This document shows, in pieces, positions 9,935 to 17,987 of a stretch of 58,792 nucleotides of DNA (its first letter is position 1; each line of letters starts with the position of its first letter). A program made the translations under genes and the position numbers. The stretch is from CAZHAX01 sp964530325 (GTDB lineage Bacteria > Chloroflexota > Anaerolineae > B4-G1): NCBI GenBank assembly GCA_964530325.1, contig CAZHAX010000018.1, forward strand, positions 1 through 58,792, written 5' to 3'. Below the pieces are notes generated by a model that was not told the origin of the DNA, made no database searches, and saw only the letters and a list, made by a program, of their open reading frames with translations.

Positions 9935-9963
9935 ATTGTACCCACCAACTGCAGAGAAGGCAA
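9935..9963 (-). promoter_or_regulatory. Promoter of the two-component operon
   Basis: On the minus strand TTGCCT (9,963-9,958), a 17-base spacer and TACAAT (9,940-9,935) form a good sigma70-like promoter about 100 bases before the response-regulator ATG. The -35 box overlaps the outer arm of the moaE terminator hairpin. Confidence 0.6.
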
Positions 9964-9987
9964 GGCCCCGCTCTGGCGGGGCCTTGC
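9960..9987 (-). terminator. Terminator of the wtp-moa operon
   Basis: A 12-base-pair GC-rich stem with a 4-base loop lies 80 bases downstream of the moaE stop. On the minus strand it reads GCAAGGCCCCGC, loop CAGA, then the complement, followed by CTTCTCT. It is the only strong hairpin after moaE and so likely ends the seven-gene operon. Confidence 0.7.
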
Positions 9988-10067
9988 TCGGAGCAGGGCT
10001 GCCTGCGGACAAGCAGTCTGGGTCGGCGGGAAGCTGAGGCTGGAGACGAGCGAGGGCGCCGGCGTGG

Positions 10068-10484
10068 TCAACCCTCGCTGCGCCATTGCGCCCCGCCCTC
10101 CCCAACCTCCCTCTTCCAGATCGGCGCCACCTCCTTGAGGCGGTCGATCGCATAGCGCAGAGCGTCGAAGACATCGACCCGATGGGCGGCGGAGACGGCG
10201 ATCACGACCGCCGTCTCGCCTACCTCGAGCCTCCCGGTCCGGTGGACGATCGATACGCCCTGAATGGACGGCCAGCGCTCGCGGATCTCCGCCCCGATCT
10301 GGCGCAGCGTCTCCTCCGCCATGTCGGAGTAGGCCTCGTATTCGAGATGGTCCACCCGCCGGCCGCCAGTCTTGCCGCGCACGACGCCGACGAAAGTGGC
10401 CACGGCACCGATAGCGCGACCGCCCAGCCCGGCGACGACGTCGTCGAGCGATATCGCCTCAGTGGTGATTCTGTACTCGCTCAC
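10068..10484 (-). CDS. moaE: Molybdopterin synthase catalytic subunit MoaE
   Basis: Large subunit of molybdopterin synthase, which transfers sulfur from MoaD thiocarboxylate to cyclic pyranopterin monophosphate to give molybdopterin. The signature GAVATFVGVVRGK near the N-terminus, the HRTGRLEVGE segment and the active-site stretch RLKEVAPIWKRE (two conserved lysines) are all present. I choose the GTG at 10,484 (138 residues, usual MoaE length), with GAGG just upstream. An ATG at 10,586 would add 34 unconserved residues and sit ten bases after the moaD stop, so that longer form is possible. It is the last gene of the wtp-moa operon. Confidence 0.93.
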   Translation of the reverse strand: MSEYRITTEAISLDDVVAGLGGRAIGAVATFVGVVRGKTGGRRVDHLEYEAYSDMAEETLRQIGAEIRERWPSIQGVSIVHRTGRLEVGETAVVIAVSAAHRVDVFDALRYAIDRLKEVAPIWKREVGEGGAQWRSEG

Positions 10485-10595
10485 TTCCCTCGCCTGTTGC
10501 TCCCGCCGGAATCTACCGCAGAGCGCGCTCTCCAGACCGTGCCGCCCTCGTGTTCCCGGGGCTCGGTCACAGACCGGCCCGAGCATGGCGATCGC

Positions 10596-10853
10596 CTACC
10601 CTCCGCCAACCGGTGGCAGAAGAGCGACCTCGTCCCCGTTCTGCAGCTCGGTTTGCATGCCGACGTAGGAGCGATTGACTGCGACGCTGAGAAAGCGCGT
10701 GTAGGCTCGCAGGACTGGGTAGGACGCCTGCAAGTGGTCGATCAGATCCTGGACGGTCGCGCCGGACGCAAGCTCGGCCACGAGTTCTCCCTGGCCCAGC
10801 GCCTCGCGCGGGGCGGCGAAGACCTTCACCTGGATGTGCATCGCTTCGCCCAT
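10596..10853 (-). CDS. moaD: Molybdopterin synthase sulfur carrier MoaD
   Basis: 85-residue ubiquitin-like protein ending in the Gly-Gly tail (PPVGGG) that is adenylated and thiocarboxylated to donate sulfur to MoaE. The beta-grasp pattern is evident: the VKVFAAPREALG strand, a central helix (VQDLIDHLQASYP) and NGDEVALLPP before the tail. The first ATG lies 4 bases after the moaC stop; a second ATG at 10,841 would give 81 residues beginning MHIQVKVF, which fits the family start equally well. No MoeB/MoaD-activating enzyme lies in the window. Confidence 0.92.
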   Translation of the reverse strand: MGEAMHIQVKVFAAPREALGQGELVAELASGATVQDLIDHLQASYPVLRAYTRFLSVAVNRSYVGMQTELQNGDEVALLPPVGGG

Positions 10854-10857
10854 TGGC

Positions 10858-11328
10858 CTACTCTTCGAGAACTACCTCGCCGCTCTTGCCGCCGCTCTTC
10901 CGCACCAGGCGTATGTCCGTGATGCGCAGCGTACTGTCGATCGCTTTGACCATATCGTAGATCGTCAGCGCGGCGACGCTTACGGCAGTGAGGGCCTCCA
11001 TCTCGACGCCGGTCTTGCCCCGGCAGCGGACAGTAGAGGTTATCTCCACCGTGCCCGCCTCCGCGTGAACCTCAAAGCGGACGTCAACATTGGAGAGCAG
11101 GAGGAGATGGCACAGGGGAATCAGCTCCGGCGTCCGTTTCGCGGCCATAATACCGGCTACCTGTGCAGTTGCCAGAGCGTCACCCTTCGGCCCACTCCCC
11201 TCTGAGATCAGCCGGAGTGTCTCCGGGCGCATGGTCACGACGCCCTTGGCTACTGCTTCCCTCTCAGTATCGTCCTTGTCCCCGACGTCCACCATCCGTA
11301 CGCGACCGTCCTCGCCAACGTGACCCAT
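10858..11328 (-). CDS. moaC: Cyclic pyranopterin monophosphate synthase MoaC
   Basis: 156-residue enzyme that converts the MoaA product (3',8-cyclo-GTP) to cyclic pyranopterin monophosphate. Family motifs are present: MVDVGDKDDTEREAVAKG at the start, GIMAAKRTPELIPLCHLL in the middle, and TGVEMEALTAVSVAALTIYD with KAIDS. The frame stays open far upstream across moaA on the same strand, but the ATG at 11,328, preceded by GGAGG, gives exactly the family length. It sits 32 bases after moaA. Confidence 0.95.
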   Translation of the reverse strand: MGHVGEDGRVRMVDVGDKDDTEREAVAKGVVTMRPETLRLISEGSGPKGDALATAQVAGIMAAKRTPELIPLCHLLLLSNVDVRFEVHAEAGTVEITSTVRCRGKTGVEMEALTAVSVAALTIYDMVKAIDSTLRITDIRLVRKSGGKSGEVVLEE

Positions 11329-11360
11329 TCTGACCGTGCCTCCCTGGGCGGCGGCGTGCC

Positions 11361-12362
11361 TCAGCCGCCGATCTCCGACATCGTGCGGCCCTGCGCGGCT
11401 TGCCCGTCGGCAAGATGATGGCGGAGAGGCTTGCTTTGCACCGCTTCCTGTATTATCTCTTTGATCCGTGCGGCTGCCGCACCGCCTCGCAGAGGCGTGC
11501 GCAGATCGATCTCGGTGTCTGAGAGCAGGCAGGGCCGCAGTCCGCCGTCCGCCGTGAGCCGCAGGCGATTGCAGCGGCGGCAGAAGTGATCGCTGATAGG
11601 AGTGATGAAGCCCACCGTTCCCGAGGCGCCGGGCAGGGTGCGGTATCGCGCCGGTCCGTTTCCTGTGGGGGCAGTCGCCGGCTTCAGCTCCCCCAGTTCG
11701 GATTCCACACGTTGGCGGATCTCTTCCGCAGTCACCACCCGGCCCCGCCAGTCGTCGACCATCGCCTGCTCGCTCCACAATGGCATCAGCTCGATGAAAC
11801 GCACATGCCAGCCTGCTTCGACCGTCTTTCTCGCGAAGGCCTCCACCTCGTCGTCGTTTGTGCCCCTGATCACCACCGTGTTTATCTTGATCGGCACCAG
11901 CCCGGCATCGGCTGCGGCCTCCATACCGGACAGCACATCCTGCAGCCGGCCGCCGCGGGTGATCTGCTCATGCCGCTCCGGAATCAGGCTGTCGATGCTG
12001 ACGTTCACTCTCTGGAGCCCGGCCTGGGCCAGGGTCGCTGCGTGAGCCGCCAGCAGGACCCCGTTCGTCGTCATCGCCAGGTCGTCGATGCCCGGAATCG
12101 CTGCCAGCATGGCGACCAGTTCCTCGATCCCCTCCCGAATGAGCGGCTCGCCGCCTGTCAGCCGCACCTTGGTGATGCCGAGCTCAGCCCCTGCCCGCAC
12201 CACCGTCTCGATCTCCTCGTAGCGGAGGATATCGTCGTGAGGGCGCCAGGGGACCCCCTCAGGAGGCATGCAGTAGACGCAGCGCAGGTTGCACCGGTCG
12301 GTCACCGAGACGCGGAGGTAGCTCACCGGGCGATTGTATGCATCCTTGCAGGCCATCGGCAT
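11361..12362 (-). CDS. moaA: GTP 3',8-cyclase MoaA (radical SAM)
   Basis: 333-residue radical SAM enzyme catalysing the first step of molybdenum-cofactor synthesis from GTP. The SAM cluster motif CNLRCVYC is at Cys24/28/31, the SAM-binding LTGGEPLIR follows, and the second 4Fe-4S cluster is carried by DHFCRRCNRLRL and a later Cys (LRPCL). The chain ends in Gly-Gly (SEIGG), the flexible tail needed for activity in characterised MoaA. The ATG immediately abuts the wtpC stop, so the two are co-translated. Confidence 0.97.
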   Translation of the reverse strand: MPMACKDAYNRPVSYLRVSVTDRCNLRCVYCMPPEGVPWRPHDDILRYEEIETVVRAGAELGITKVRLTGGEPLIREGIEELVAMLAAIPGIDDLAMTTNGVLLAAHAATLAQAGLQRVNVSIDSLIPERHEQITRGGRLQDVLSGMEAAADAGLVPIKINTVVIRGTNDDEVEAFARKTVEAGWHVRFIELMPLWSEQAMVDDWRGRVVTAEEIRQRVESELGELKPATAPTGNGPARYRTLPGASGTVGFITPISDHFCRRCNRLRLTADGGLRPCLLSDTEIDLRTPLRGGAAAARIKEIIQEAVQSKPLRHHLADGQAAQGRTMSEIGG

Positions 12363-13427
12363 TCAGAAAACGTGCACGGCGGAGGCCTTGAAGGACAGAT
12401 AGACGCGCCGCCCTTCTTCCAGCCCCAGCTCCCCCACGGATGCCCGAGTCACCAGGCAGACGAAATCGGGAGGGACGCTGACCGTCACGTAGAAGACGGG
12501 GCCCGCGTCCACCAGTCCCACGACGCGGCCACCCAGGCAGTTGCGGGCGCTGGAGGCGATCGGCTGCGTGGAGATCACTATGTCTTCTGGTCTGATCGAC
12601 ACGTGCGACGGCCCCAGCAAGTCCGTGACGGCGGCGATGCTCGTTCCATCGACCTCGATCGTCTTCTCCCCCTCTCCAGTGTGACAGACCGCTCCCCGGA
12701 AGACGTTGCGCACGCCCACGAAGCGGGCCACGAACTCGGAGGCCGGCTTGCGGAAGACCTCGTCCGGAGCGCCCACCTGGACGAGGCGACCATCTTGCAT
12801 CACCGCAATCCGGTCGGCCAGAGCCACAGCCTCCTCGAAGTCGTGGGTCACGTGGATGGTCGTCGTTCCCAGCTCGCTGTGGAGACGCGCTAGTTCGCGC
12901 CGCACTTCCTCGCGAGTCTCCGGATCGAGCGCGCTTAACGGCTCGTCCAACAGCAGCAGGCGTGGCTCGATCGCCAGCGCCCGAGCCAGCGCAACCCGCT
13001 GCTGCTCGCCGCCGCTCAGTGTATCGGGCTGCCGCTCGAGCAGATCCTCGATGCCCAGCAGACCAGCCATCTGCCGGACACGCCTGTCCGCCTCGGCTGC
13101 CCCCACCTTCCTCAGCTTCAGCCCGAAGGCGATGTTCCCTCCCACCGTGAGATGGGGGAATAGCGCGTAGTCCTGGTAGACGAACCCGATGGAGCGGTAT
13201 TCCGGCGGCAACCCGGCAACTTCCTCCCCGTCCACGGCGATAGCGCCCTGGCGAAGCGGGAAGTGCCCAGCGATCGCCTCCAGGAGAACGGTCTTGCCAG
13301 CTCCGGTGGGACCGAGAACGACGAAGTACTCGCCTGCGGCGACCCCGAGATCGATATCCCGCAGCCGGAACTCGCCGATGTCCGCGGCCAGCCCCACCAC
13401 CTGGAGCCCGCCAGGGGTGCTCTTCAC
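12363..13427 (-). CDS. wtpC: Tungstate/molybdate ABC transporter ATP-binding protein
   Basis: 354-residue ABC ATPase of the ModC/WtpC class. Walker A GPTGAGKT, Q-loop VYQDYALFPHLT, signature LSGGEQQR, Walker B LLLDEPLSALD and H-loop VTHD are intact. The C-terminal 110 residues form the extra regulatory domain found in oxyanion ATPases; in some ModC/WtpC proteins this binds the anion and inhibits transport. It overlaps the permease gene by four bases (13,424-13,427) and directly precedes moaA. The specificity call rests on the neighbouring WtpA-like binding protein. Confidence 0.92.
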   Translation of the reverse strand: MKSTPGGLQVVGLAADIGEFRLRDIDLGVAAGEYFVVLGPTGAGKTVLLEAIAGHFPLRQGAIAVDGEEVAGLPPEYRSIGFVYQDYALFPHLTVGGNIAFGLKLRKVGAAEADRRVRQMAGLLGIEDLLERQPDTLSGGEQQRVALARALAIEPRLLLLDEPLSALDPETREEVRRELARLHSELGTTTIHVTHDFEEAVALADRIAVMQDGRLVQVGAPDEVFRKPASEFVARFVGVRNVFRGAVCHTGEGEKTIEVDGTSIAAVTDLLGPSHVSIRPEDIVISTQPIASSARNCLGGRVVGLVDAGPVFYVTVSVPPDFVCLVTRASVGELGLEEGRRVYLSFKASAVHVF

Positions 13428-14221
13428 CCTGTCCTCCTGTTGCGCCCAGCGGTCACCCGCAGCGCGGCGAATGCTCCCAGCGTGATCAGAATCATCAATG
13501 CAGCCACCGGCCGGGCATACGCAAGCCCGTAGGATTCGAACCGCTCATATAGGAGCACCGGTGCTACCATCGGATGGTAGGCGAGTATGACGACGGCCCC
13601 GAACTCGCTCAGCCCTCGCGCCCACATCAGGATCATGCCCGAGAGTATGCCGCGCCACGCGAGCGGGAGAGACACGCGGAGGAAGGATTGCCACGGAGAG
13701 GCGCCCAACGTTCGCGCTACCCGCTCCAGCCGGCGATCGACCGCCTCGAAAGCCACTCGCGCGGCATTGACCAGGAAGGACAGGCTGACGAAGAGCATGG
13801 CCACGATTATGCCCGGCAGAGCGGAGACGAACTTGACGCCCACCAGGTCGAAGGCCTGGCCGACGAGCGCCCGCCGCCCGAATACCATGAGCAGGGCTAT
13901 GCCGGCAGCCGAGTGGGGCACCACAACAGGGACGTCGAGCAAGCCCTGGACCAGCCACTTACCGCGGAAGCTTGTGCGGGCCAGGAGATAGGCCAGGGGC
14001 ACGCCGCAGAGGAACGCCGCCGCGGTGGCCAGCAGTGACGCGTAGAAGGTGAGCAGGATGGACCCGCGCACCTCCTCGTCCAACAGCGTCTCCCACAGCA
14101 CAGCCGGGCTGGAGGCCAGGACCGTCGTCAGCAGCGGCCAGGCGACGAAGGCGACGAGCAGCGCCCCCAACGCGGCGAAGAGGAGGCGCATCCTGTCCGC
14201 GAACAGACGTCTCAAGCTCAT
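13424..14221 (-). CDS. wtpB: Tungstate/molybdate ABC transporter permease
   Basis: 265-residue membrane protein with about five or six helices and the conserved EAA loop (ARTLGASPWQSFLRVSLPLA) that docks to the ATPase. The motif VPHSAAGIAL is characteristic of the ModB/WtpB/TupB subgroup. It works with WtpA and WtpC to import tungstate or molybdate. It lies between wtpA (85-base gap) and wtpC (ATGA overlap) in one operon. Confidence 0.92.
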   Translation of the reverse strand: MSLRRLFADRMRLLFAALGALLVAFVAWPLLTTVLASSPAVLWETLLDEEVRGSILLTFYASLLATAAAFLCGVPLAYLLARTSFRGKWLVQGLLDVPVVVPHSAAGIALLMVFGRRALVGQAFDLVGVKFVSALPGIIVAMLFVSLSFLVNAARVAFEAVDRRLERVARTLGASPWQSFLRVSLPLAWRGILSGMILMWARGLSEFGAVVILAYHPMVAPVLLYERFESYGLAYARPVAALMILITLGAFAALRVTAGRNRRTG

Positions 14222-14305
14222 ACCGCACCAGGTTGAAGGCCTTGAGCGGTGGGCGCGGCCCCGCCTGCGCGCCTGTCAGGCGGGGGCACGCTCCGCGCAC
14301 CGCCT

Positions 14306-15295
14306 CTAGTTCACCAGGTCCAGCAGCTCCTCGGGCAGTACCTCCCTGCCGGTACCCACCACGGCGGGCACTAGCGGCGGTTGTCCCTGCCCCTCCATTA
14401 TAGCCTGTCCCTCAGGACCGAGTAGGAACTGGACGAAGGCCAGCGCCAGCTCCGGGCTGGGCGCGCCGTGGGGAATGGTGACGCCGTAGACGATCGGCTT
14501 CCCCACCATCGTCATCGTAGTCCCCGGCTCAGCACCTGCGATCTCGACCTCTGCCTCAGCGTAGAGGTCGGCGTGCTCGACGCAGCACAGGTTGATCTCC
14601 TCGGGCAGCTCGATGTACTCGAGGCCGTGCTGCACGGCCACGGAGCGATACTCGTATGCGTAGTCCATATCCCCTGATTCGAGGAGCGCGATCAGCTCCA
14701 CCGACTTCGGGCGCACGTTCTCCGGGGGGCAGTGCTCCTCGAGGAGGTCGTCGAGCCCCGGCTCGTCGTAGTAGTTCTCTGCCAGCTGCCAGACCATCAA
14801 GGTGCGGTAGCCGCAGGGGTCAGCGTCCGGGTCGGAGTGTCCGTAGATGACCCCATCACGCGTGAGGATCTGATACCAGTTGCCGGCCGTGATCTCACCG
14901 GCGTAGAGCGATTCCTCGGTGTAGGCGATGACCATCGTGTTGCGGGCGAATCGAACATTCCAGCTGGCGAAGTCCGGTATCAGCAGGCTGTCGATCACGG
15001 TGTAGTCGGCCGACATCAAGAGGTCGGCCTCTCGCCCCAGCTCGCTGATCTTCCGCGCAGCCGCGTTGCTCCCGGAGGCCTCCGCCTCGAAGGTCACGCC
15101 GGGGTACTGCTCACGAAACGCCGCGGCGAGCTCGTCCACCGGAACGGTAAGGCTCCCAGCGTGGAAGATGATCAGGTTTCCTGCCAGCTCGTCATCCCCG
15201 CCGGTATCCGCCGGCCCTCCACAGGACGCCAGAACGAGAGCCAAGACAACTGCCACGATGGAAGACCGTAACCTCAACTTGCTTGACTCATTCAT
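14306..15295 (-). CDS. wtpA: Tungstate/molybdate-binding lipoprotein WtpA
   Basis: 329-residue solute-binding lipoprotein: signal peptide with lipobox LASC (Cys25), then the domain opening FHAGSLTVPVDEL. GSNAAARKISELGREADLLM, ADYTVIDSLLIPDF and the FARNTMVIAY segment match the archaeal-type WtpA/ModA family, which binds tungstate very tightly with octahedral coordination. This differs from the classical bacterial ModA. It is the first gene of the operon and follows a long structured leader that resembles the Moco riboswitch. Tungstate preference is inferred from family; molybdate is also possible. Confidence 0.93.
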   Translation of the reverse strand: MNESSKLRLRSSIVAVVLALVLASCGGPADTGGDDELAGNLIIFHAGSLTVPVDELAAAFREQYPGVTFEAEASGSNAAARKISELGREADLLMSADYTVIDSLLIPDFASWNVRFARNTMVIAYTEESLYAGEITAGNWYQILTRDGVIYGHSDPDADPCGYRTLMVWQLAENYYDEPGLDDLLEEHCPPENVRPKSVELIALLESGDMDYAYEYRSVAVQHGLEYIELPEEINLCCVEHADLYAEAEVEIAGAEPGTTMTMVGKPIVYGVTIPHGAPSPELALAFVQFLLGPEGQAIMEGQGQPPLVPAVVGTGREVLPEELLDLVN

Positions 15296-15444
15296 GTTGC
15301 CTCCCCCTCCTATAGTGAGCGGGGCTGCCGATGGGGACAGTCCCGCAGAGGTCCACCCGACCCGCGAAGACGCGAAGGCAACAGGCAGTCACCGCGGCCG
15401 TGCCCACAACGACAGCGGCGTCCACCCGGAAAGGGATGGACGCC

Positions 15445-15560
15445 GGCACGCTCACGGCCAACCATCCTCCTCCTTTCCAAGCACGGGAGGCGGGGCCGTT
15501 TCCGGCCACACCCTGTCGCCCACTCCCCGTAGGCTTTGCCCTTAGGGGACGCGGGTCGGA
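15445..15560 (-). ncRNA. Probable Moco/Tuco riboswitch (Moco RNA motif)
   Basis: The leader of the wtp-moa operon (minus strand) contains an 11-nt-type tetraloop receptor: CCTAAG (15,546-15,541), a small hairpin GGCAAAGCC, then TACGG (15,531-15,527), closed by a TCC/GGA stem. About 20 bases later comes GGCCG-GAAA-CGGCC (15,507-15,494), a stem with the matching GAAA tetraloop, and then CCTCC pairing with GGAGG (15,490-15,469). Moco riboswitches are known to use a tetraloop/tetraloop-receptor contact and to precede moa and molybdate/tungstate transport genes, so structure and context agree. A further 11-pair hairpin at 15,417-15,444 may belong to the expression platform. The assignment was made by eye. 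Confidence 0.75.
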
Positions 15561-15586
15561 GAAGGACCTCTGTCTATGTTGAGGGA

Positions 15587-15614
15587 ATTATACCCTGTGG
15601 TGCGCCCTCCGCAA
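15587..15614 (-). promoter_or_regulatory. Promoter of the wtp-moa operon
   Basis: TTGCGG (15,614-15,609), 16-base spacer, TATAAT (15,592-15,587) on the minus strand. Transcription would start near 15,580, giving a leader of about 285 bases that contains the putative riboswitch before wtpA. The rest of the 15,296-15,634 gap holds only this leader and promoter. Confidence 0.75.
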
Positions 15615-15634
15615 GCCCGCTCAGACGGCCGTCG

Positions 15635-16975
15635 TCAGGGCGCCGGAAACTGGACCGCAAGCCTGGCCACGCGGCGGGCCATCTCGATCGCGTAGTTGCT
15701 GCCCCGGTCCCAGGGATAGACCTGGCTCATGTTCGCCAGCCACAGGCCGGGGACGGGCGTTCTCAGAGCGGGGATGTTCTCCGAGTGGTTCAGCGTGGGC
15801 ACAGGCTGAGCGTACTCCTCTGTGAACATCCAGCTGTCCCTGATCCAGCCGGGATCGAAGTCGGGGTTGATCTTGGCCAGGCCGGGCAGGTAGGTCTCGA
15901 GCAGCCCATCCTTGCTGTAGCGGAGGTAGGGATGATCGGGCGGCAGGTAGTCGCCGCAGTAGACGATCCGGTCGCCGCCGTAGTGCTCCGGCGAGATGTA
16001 GTTCGTATGCTCCACCAGGCCCATGAAGGGCAGTCCCTCGCCTGAGGGTATGTTGATCCAGTAATGGTTCTTGGTCAGGCAGCGGTCGAGCGCCAGGACA
16101 AGGACGACAGCGGACATCGACTTCAAGGCGGCCAGCTTGCCCTGATACTCCGGCGAGAGGTCCGGCGCGAGCTCCAGCATTTGCTGAGGCGAACAGGTGG
16201 CGATCACTGCGTCGTGCTGAAAGGTGACGGCACCGGTCTTTGCCTCCAGCTTACCATGGGCGGTCTTCCGCACAGTCTTCACACTCGACTGAAGGCGGAT
16301 CTCCGCGCCCCGTCTCGTGGCCTGCTCGGCCAGGAGGTCGGCGAAGCCCTGGAAGCCGCCGACGAAGTAGCCCAGGCGGGCCGTCCGCTTGTGCGCCCTG
16401 GCCCACATCCAGGCCATGTTCACTTCCCGGTAGTGCTCCTCGCCGAACTTACTGATCAGCAGTGGTCTCCACCAGAGCTTGTAGGCCCGCTCGCCGGCGT
16501 TGCGGCGCATCCAGTCGTCCGCGGTGACGTCCTCCAGCGCCTGCCAGTTCTTCGTCAGAGTCAGGTAGAAGGCGGAGAGCCCCACGCGCAGCCGGTCGAT
16601 CAGCGGCAGGGGCGAGAACTGCAGAACCCTGATTGCTCTGTGCAGCTGGGAGATGGGCAGGAACTTGAGGGCAGGAACCTGGCTGTCGAGCGGATAGATG
16701 CGGCCGTTGTGATATATGGAGGTCGTCGGCCAGGGGAAGAAGAGCTGGTCGCTTGCTCCGAGATCCTCAATCAGGCGGATCAGGTCATCGTCCGAGGCGA
16801 ACCAGTGGTGGTAGAAGCGGTCCACAGGCCACTCCCACCGCTCATCCCGGAAACCAGCCGCCAGTCCGCCGACGTACGACCGGGCCTCGTACACAGTGAC
16901 CGTGTGGCCCTCCCCGGCCAAGTCGAAGGCTGCCGTGAGGCCGGTGAGCCCGGCACCGACGATCCCGATGTTCAC
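15635..16975 (-). CDS. FAD-dependent amine oxidase/protoporphyrinogen-oxidase-like protein
   Basis: 446-residue flavoprotein. The N-terminal dinucleotide-binding motif GIVGAGLTGLTAAFDLAG is followed by VYEARSYVGG, as in the amine-oxidase/HemY/UDP-galactopyranose-mutase superfamily. A C-terminal FAD segment (VPGLWLANMSQVYPWDRG) closes the fold. I place the start at GTG 16,975, five bases after the stop of the upstream gene and preceded by GAAGGAG; upstream extension would add unconserved residues. Homologues often sit with polysaccharide or lipid-glycan genes, and the adjacent flippase-like protein fits that. The substrate cannot be read from the sequence. Confidence 0.82.
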   Translation of the reverse strand: MNIGIVGAGLTGLTAAFDLAGEGHTVTVYEARSYVGGLAAGFRDERWEWPVDRFYHHWFASDDDLIRLIEDLGASDQLFFPWPTTSIYHNGRIYPLDSQVPALKFLPISQLHRAIRVLQFSPLPLIDRLRVGLSAFYLTLTKNWQALEDVTADDWMRRNAGERAYKLWWRPLLISKFGEEHYREVNMAWMWARAHKRTARLGYFVGGFQGFADLLAEQATRRGAEIRLQSSVKTVRKTAHGKLEAKTGAVTFQHDAVIATCSPQQMLELAPDLSPEYQGKLAALKSMSAVVLVLALDRCLTKNHYWINIPSGEGLPFMGLVEHTNYISPEHYGGDRIVYCGDYLPPDHPYLRYSKDGLLETYLPGLAKINPDFDPGWIRDSWMFTEEYAQPVPTLNHSENIPALRTPVPGLWLANMSQVYPWDRGSNYAIEMARRVARLAVQFPAP

Positions 16976-16979
16976 CCGG

Positions 16980-17987
16980 CTACTCCTTCGGCCTCTCGGC
17001 CGCACGTTCTCCGGCCTGCCAGACGTCCGCCCAGTGAACCCCTTCCCGGGCCATCAGGATCAGCCCCAGGAGGGTCACCGGTACCAGCAGAATGGCGTGG
17101 AGCACGAGGACGTAGCCGGCGGCCACATTATGCGGCGCGCCGATCGACTCCAGGAGGGGGATGCCCAGCTCGAAGGTGCCTACGTACCCCGGCGGCGACG
17201 GCAGGGCGGTCGCCAGGTTGACGATTCCTCCCATCAGCAGGATCGTCGGGTAGGTAAGCTGGAGGCCCGGAAAGGCGAAGCTGACGAGCCAGTATTTGAG
17301 CGTCTCCAGAATCCAGACCCAGAGCGTAACCCCGAAGAGGACGAAGACATCCCGGCCGCTGCGCAGGCTCTGCAGCCCGGCTACGATGCCCTGCACGAAG
17401 CTGTTGAGTGGGGGGCGGAATCGTGCTGGCGCCAGGCGGTCGATGAAGAAGCCCGCCAGCCTCAGTAGCCAGCCCGGCCGCGATGCCAGGACGAGAAAGA
17501 GCGCGAGCGCGGCCAGGAATGCCCCACCCGCAGCGGCAACCCAGGGTCTGAGATCCTCAGGAAGTCCCACGAAGAGGAGGCCAACAAGAACGAAGAGGAC
17601 CATAGTCAGCCCATCGAACAGTCGTTCCAGCACCGCCGTCGTCAGTGCCGTGCCCACGTTGATCTGCTCCCGTCTCCATAGGACGTAGGCTCGCAGCGCC
17701 TCCCCGAGACGGAAGGGAAGGATATCGTTGCCCATGTAGCCGATCACGACGACGGGGAAGAGGCGGTTCGGAGACACCTTCTTGGTCGCTCGCAGCAGGA
17801 AACCCCAGCGCCAGGAGCGGAACCAGACGGAGATGAAGTAGACCGCGACGGCGGGAATGAGCCACCAGTAGTTTGCCTGGCGGACGGTGGTCCACACCTC
17901 GGCCAGCTGCAGATCGCGGAGCGAGTACCAGAGGAGAACTCCTCCGATGACGATACCCAGCGCGAAAACCAGCCAGCGCCTCTTCAC
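16980..17987 (-). CDS. UPF0104/LPG-synthase-TM-type flippase-like membrane protein
   Basis: 335-residue integral membrane protein with about eight helices. It has the family segment PNRLFPVVVIGYMGNDILPF (the conserved 'G-x-x-x-N-x-x-P-x-R-x-G-E' region continues RLGEALRAYVL) and a later SPPGYVGTFE motif. These are hallmarks of the lysylphosphatidylglycerol synthase transmembrane/AglD family, whose members move or modify lipid-linked substrates. It starts at a GTG overlapping the rlmB stop. Co-transcribed with the downstream FAD protein. Confidence 0.85.
   Translation of the reverse strand: MKRRWLVFALGIVIGGVLLWYSLRDLQLAEVWTTVRQANYWWLIPAVAVYFISVWFRSWRWGFLLRATKKVSPNRLFPVVVIGYMGNDILPFRLGEALRAYVLWRREQINVGTALTTAVLERLFDGLTMVLFVLVGLLFVGLPEDLRPWVAAAGGAFLAALALFLVLASRPGWLLRLAGFFIDRLAPARFRPPLNSFVQGIVAGLQSLRSGRDVFVLFGVTLWVWILETLKYWLVSFAFPGLQLTYPTILLMGGIVNLATALPSPPGYVGTFELGIPLLESIGAPHNVAAGYVLVLHAILLVPVTLLGLILMAREGVHWADVWQAGERAAERPKE

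Noticed and set aside
11329..11778. Long N-terminal extension of moaC overlapping moaA
   Set aside because: Residues before MGHVGED are Arg/Pro-rich shadow translation of moaA; the internal ATG with SD gives the normal MoaC length.
13520..13550. GGTTCGAATCC on the minus strand, resembling a tRNA T-loop
   Set aside because: The flanking bases do not form a T-stem or acceptor stem and it lies inside the conserved wtpB reading frame.
15536..16045. Plus-strand frame opposite the FAD oxidase and promoter region
   Set aside because: Shadow of a clear flavoprotein gene; no start signals or motifs.
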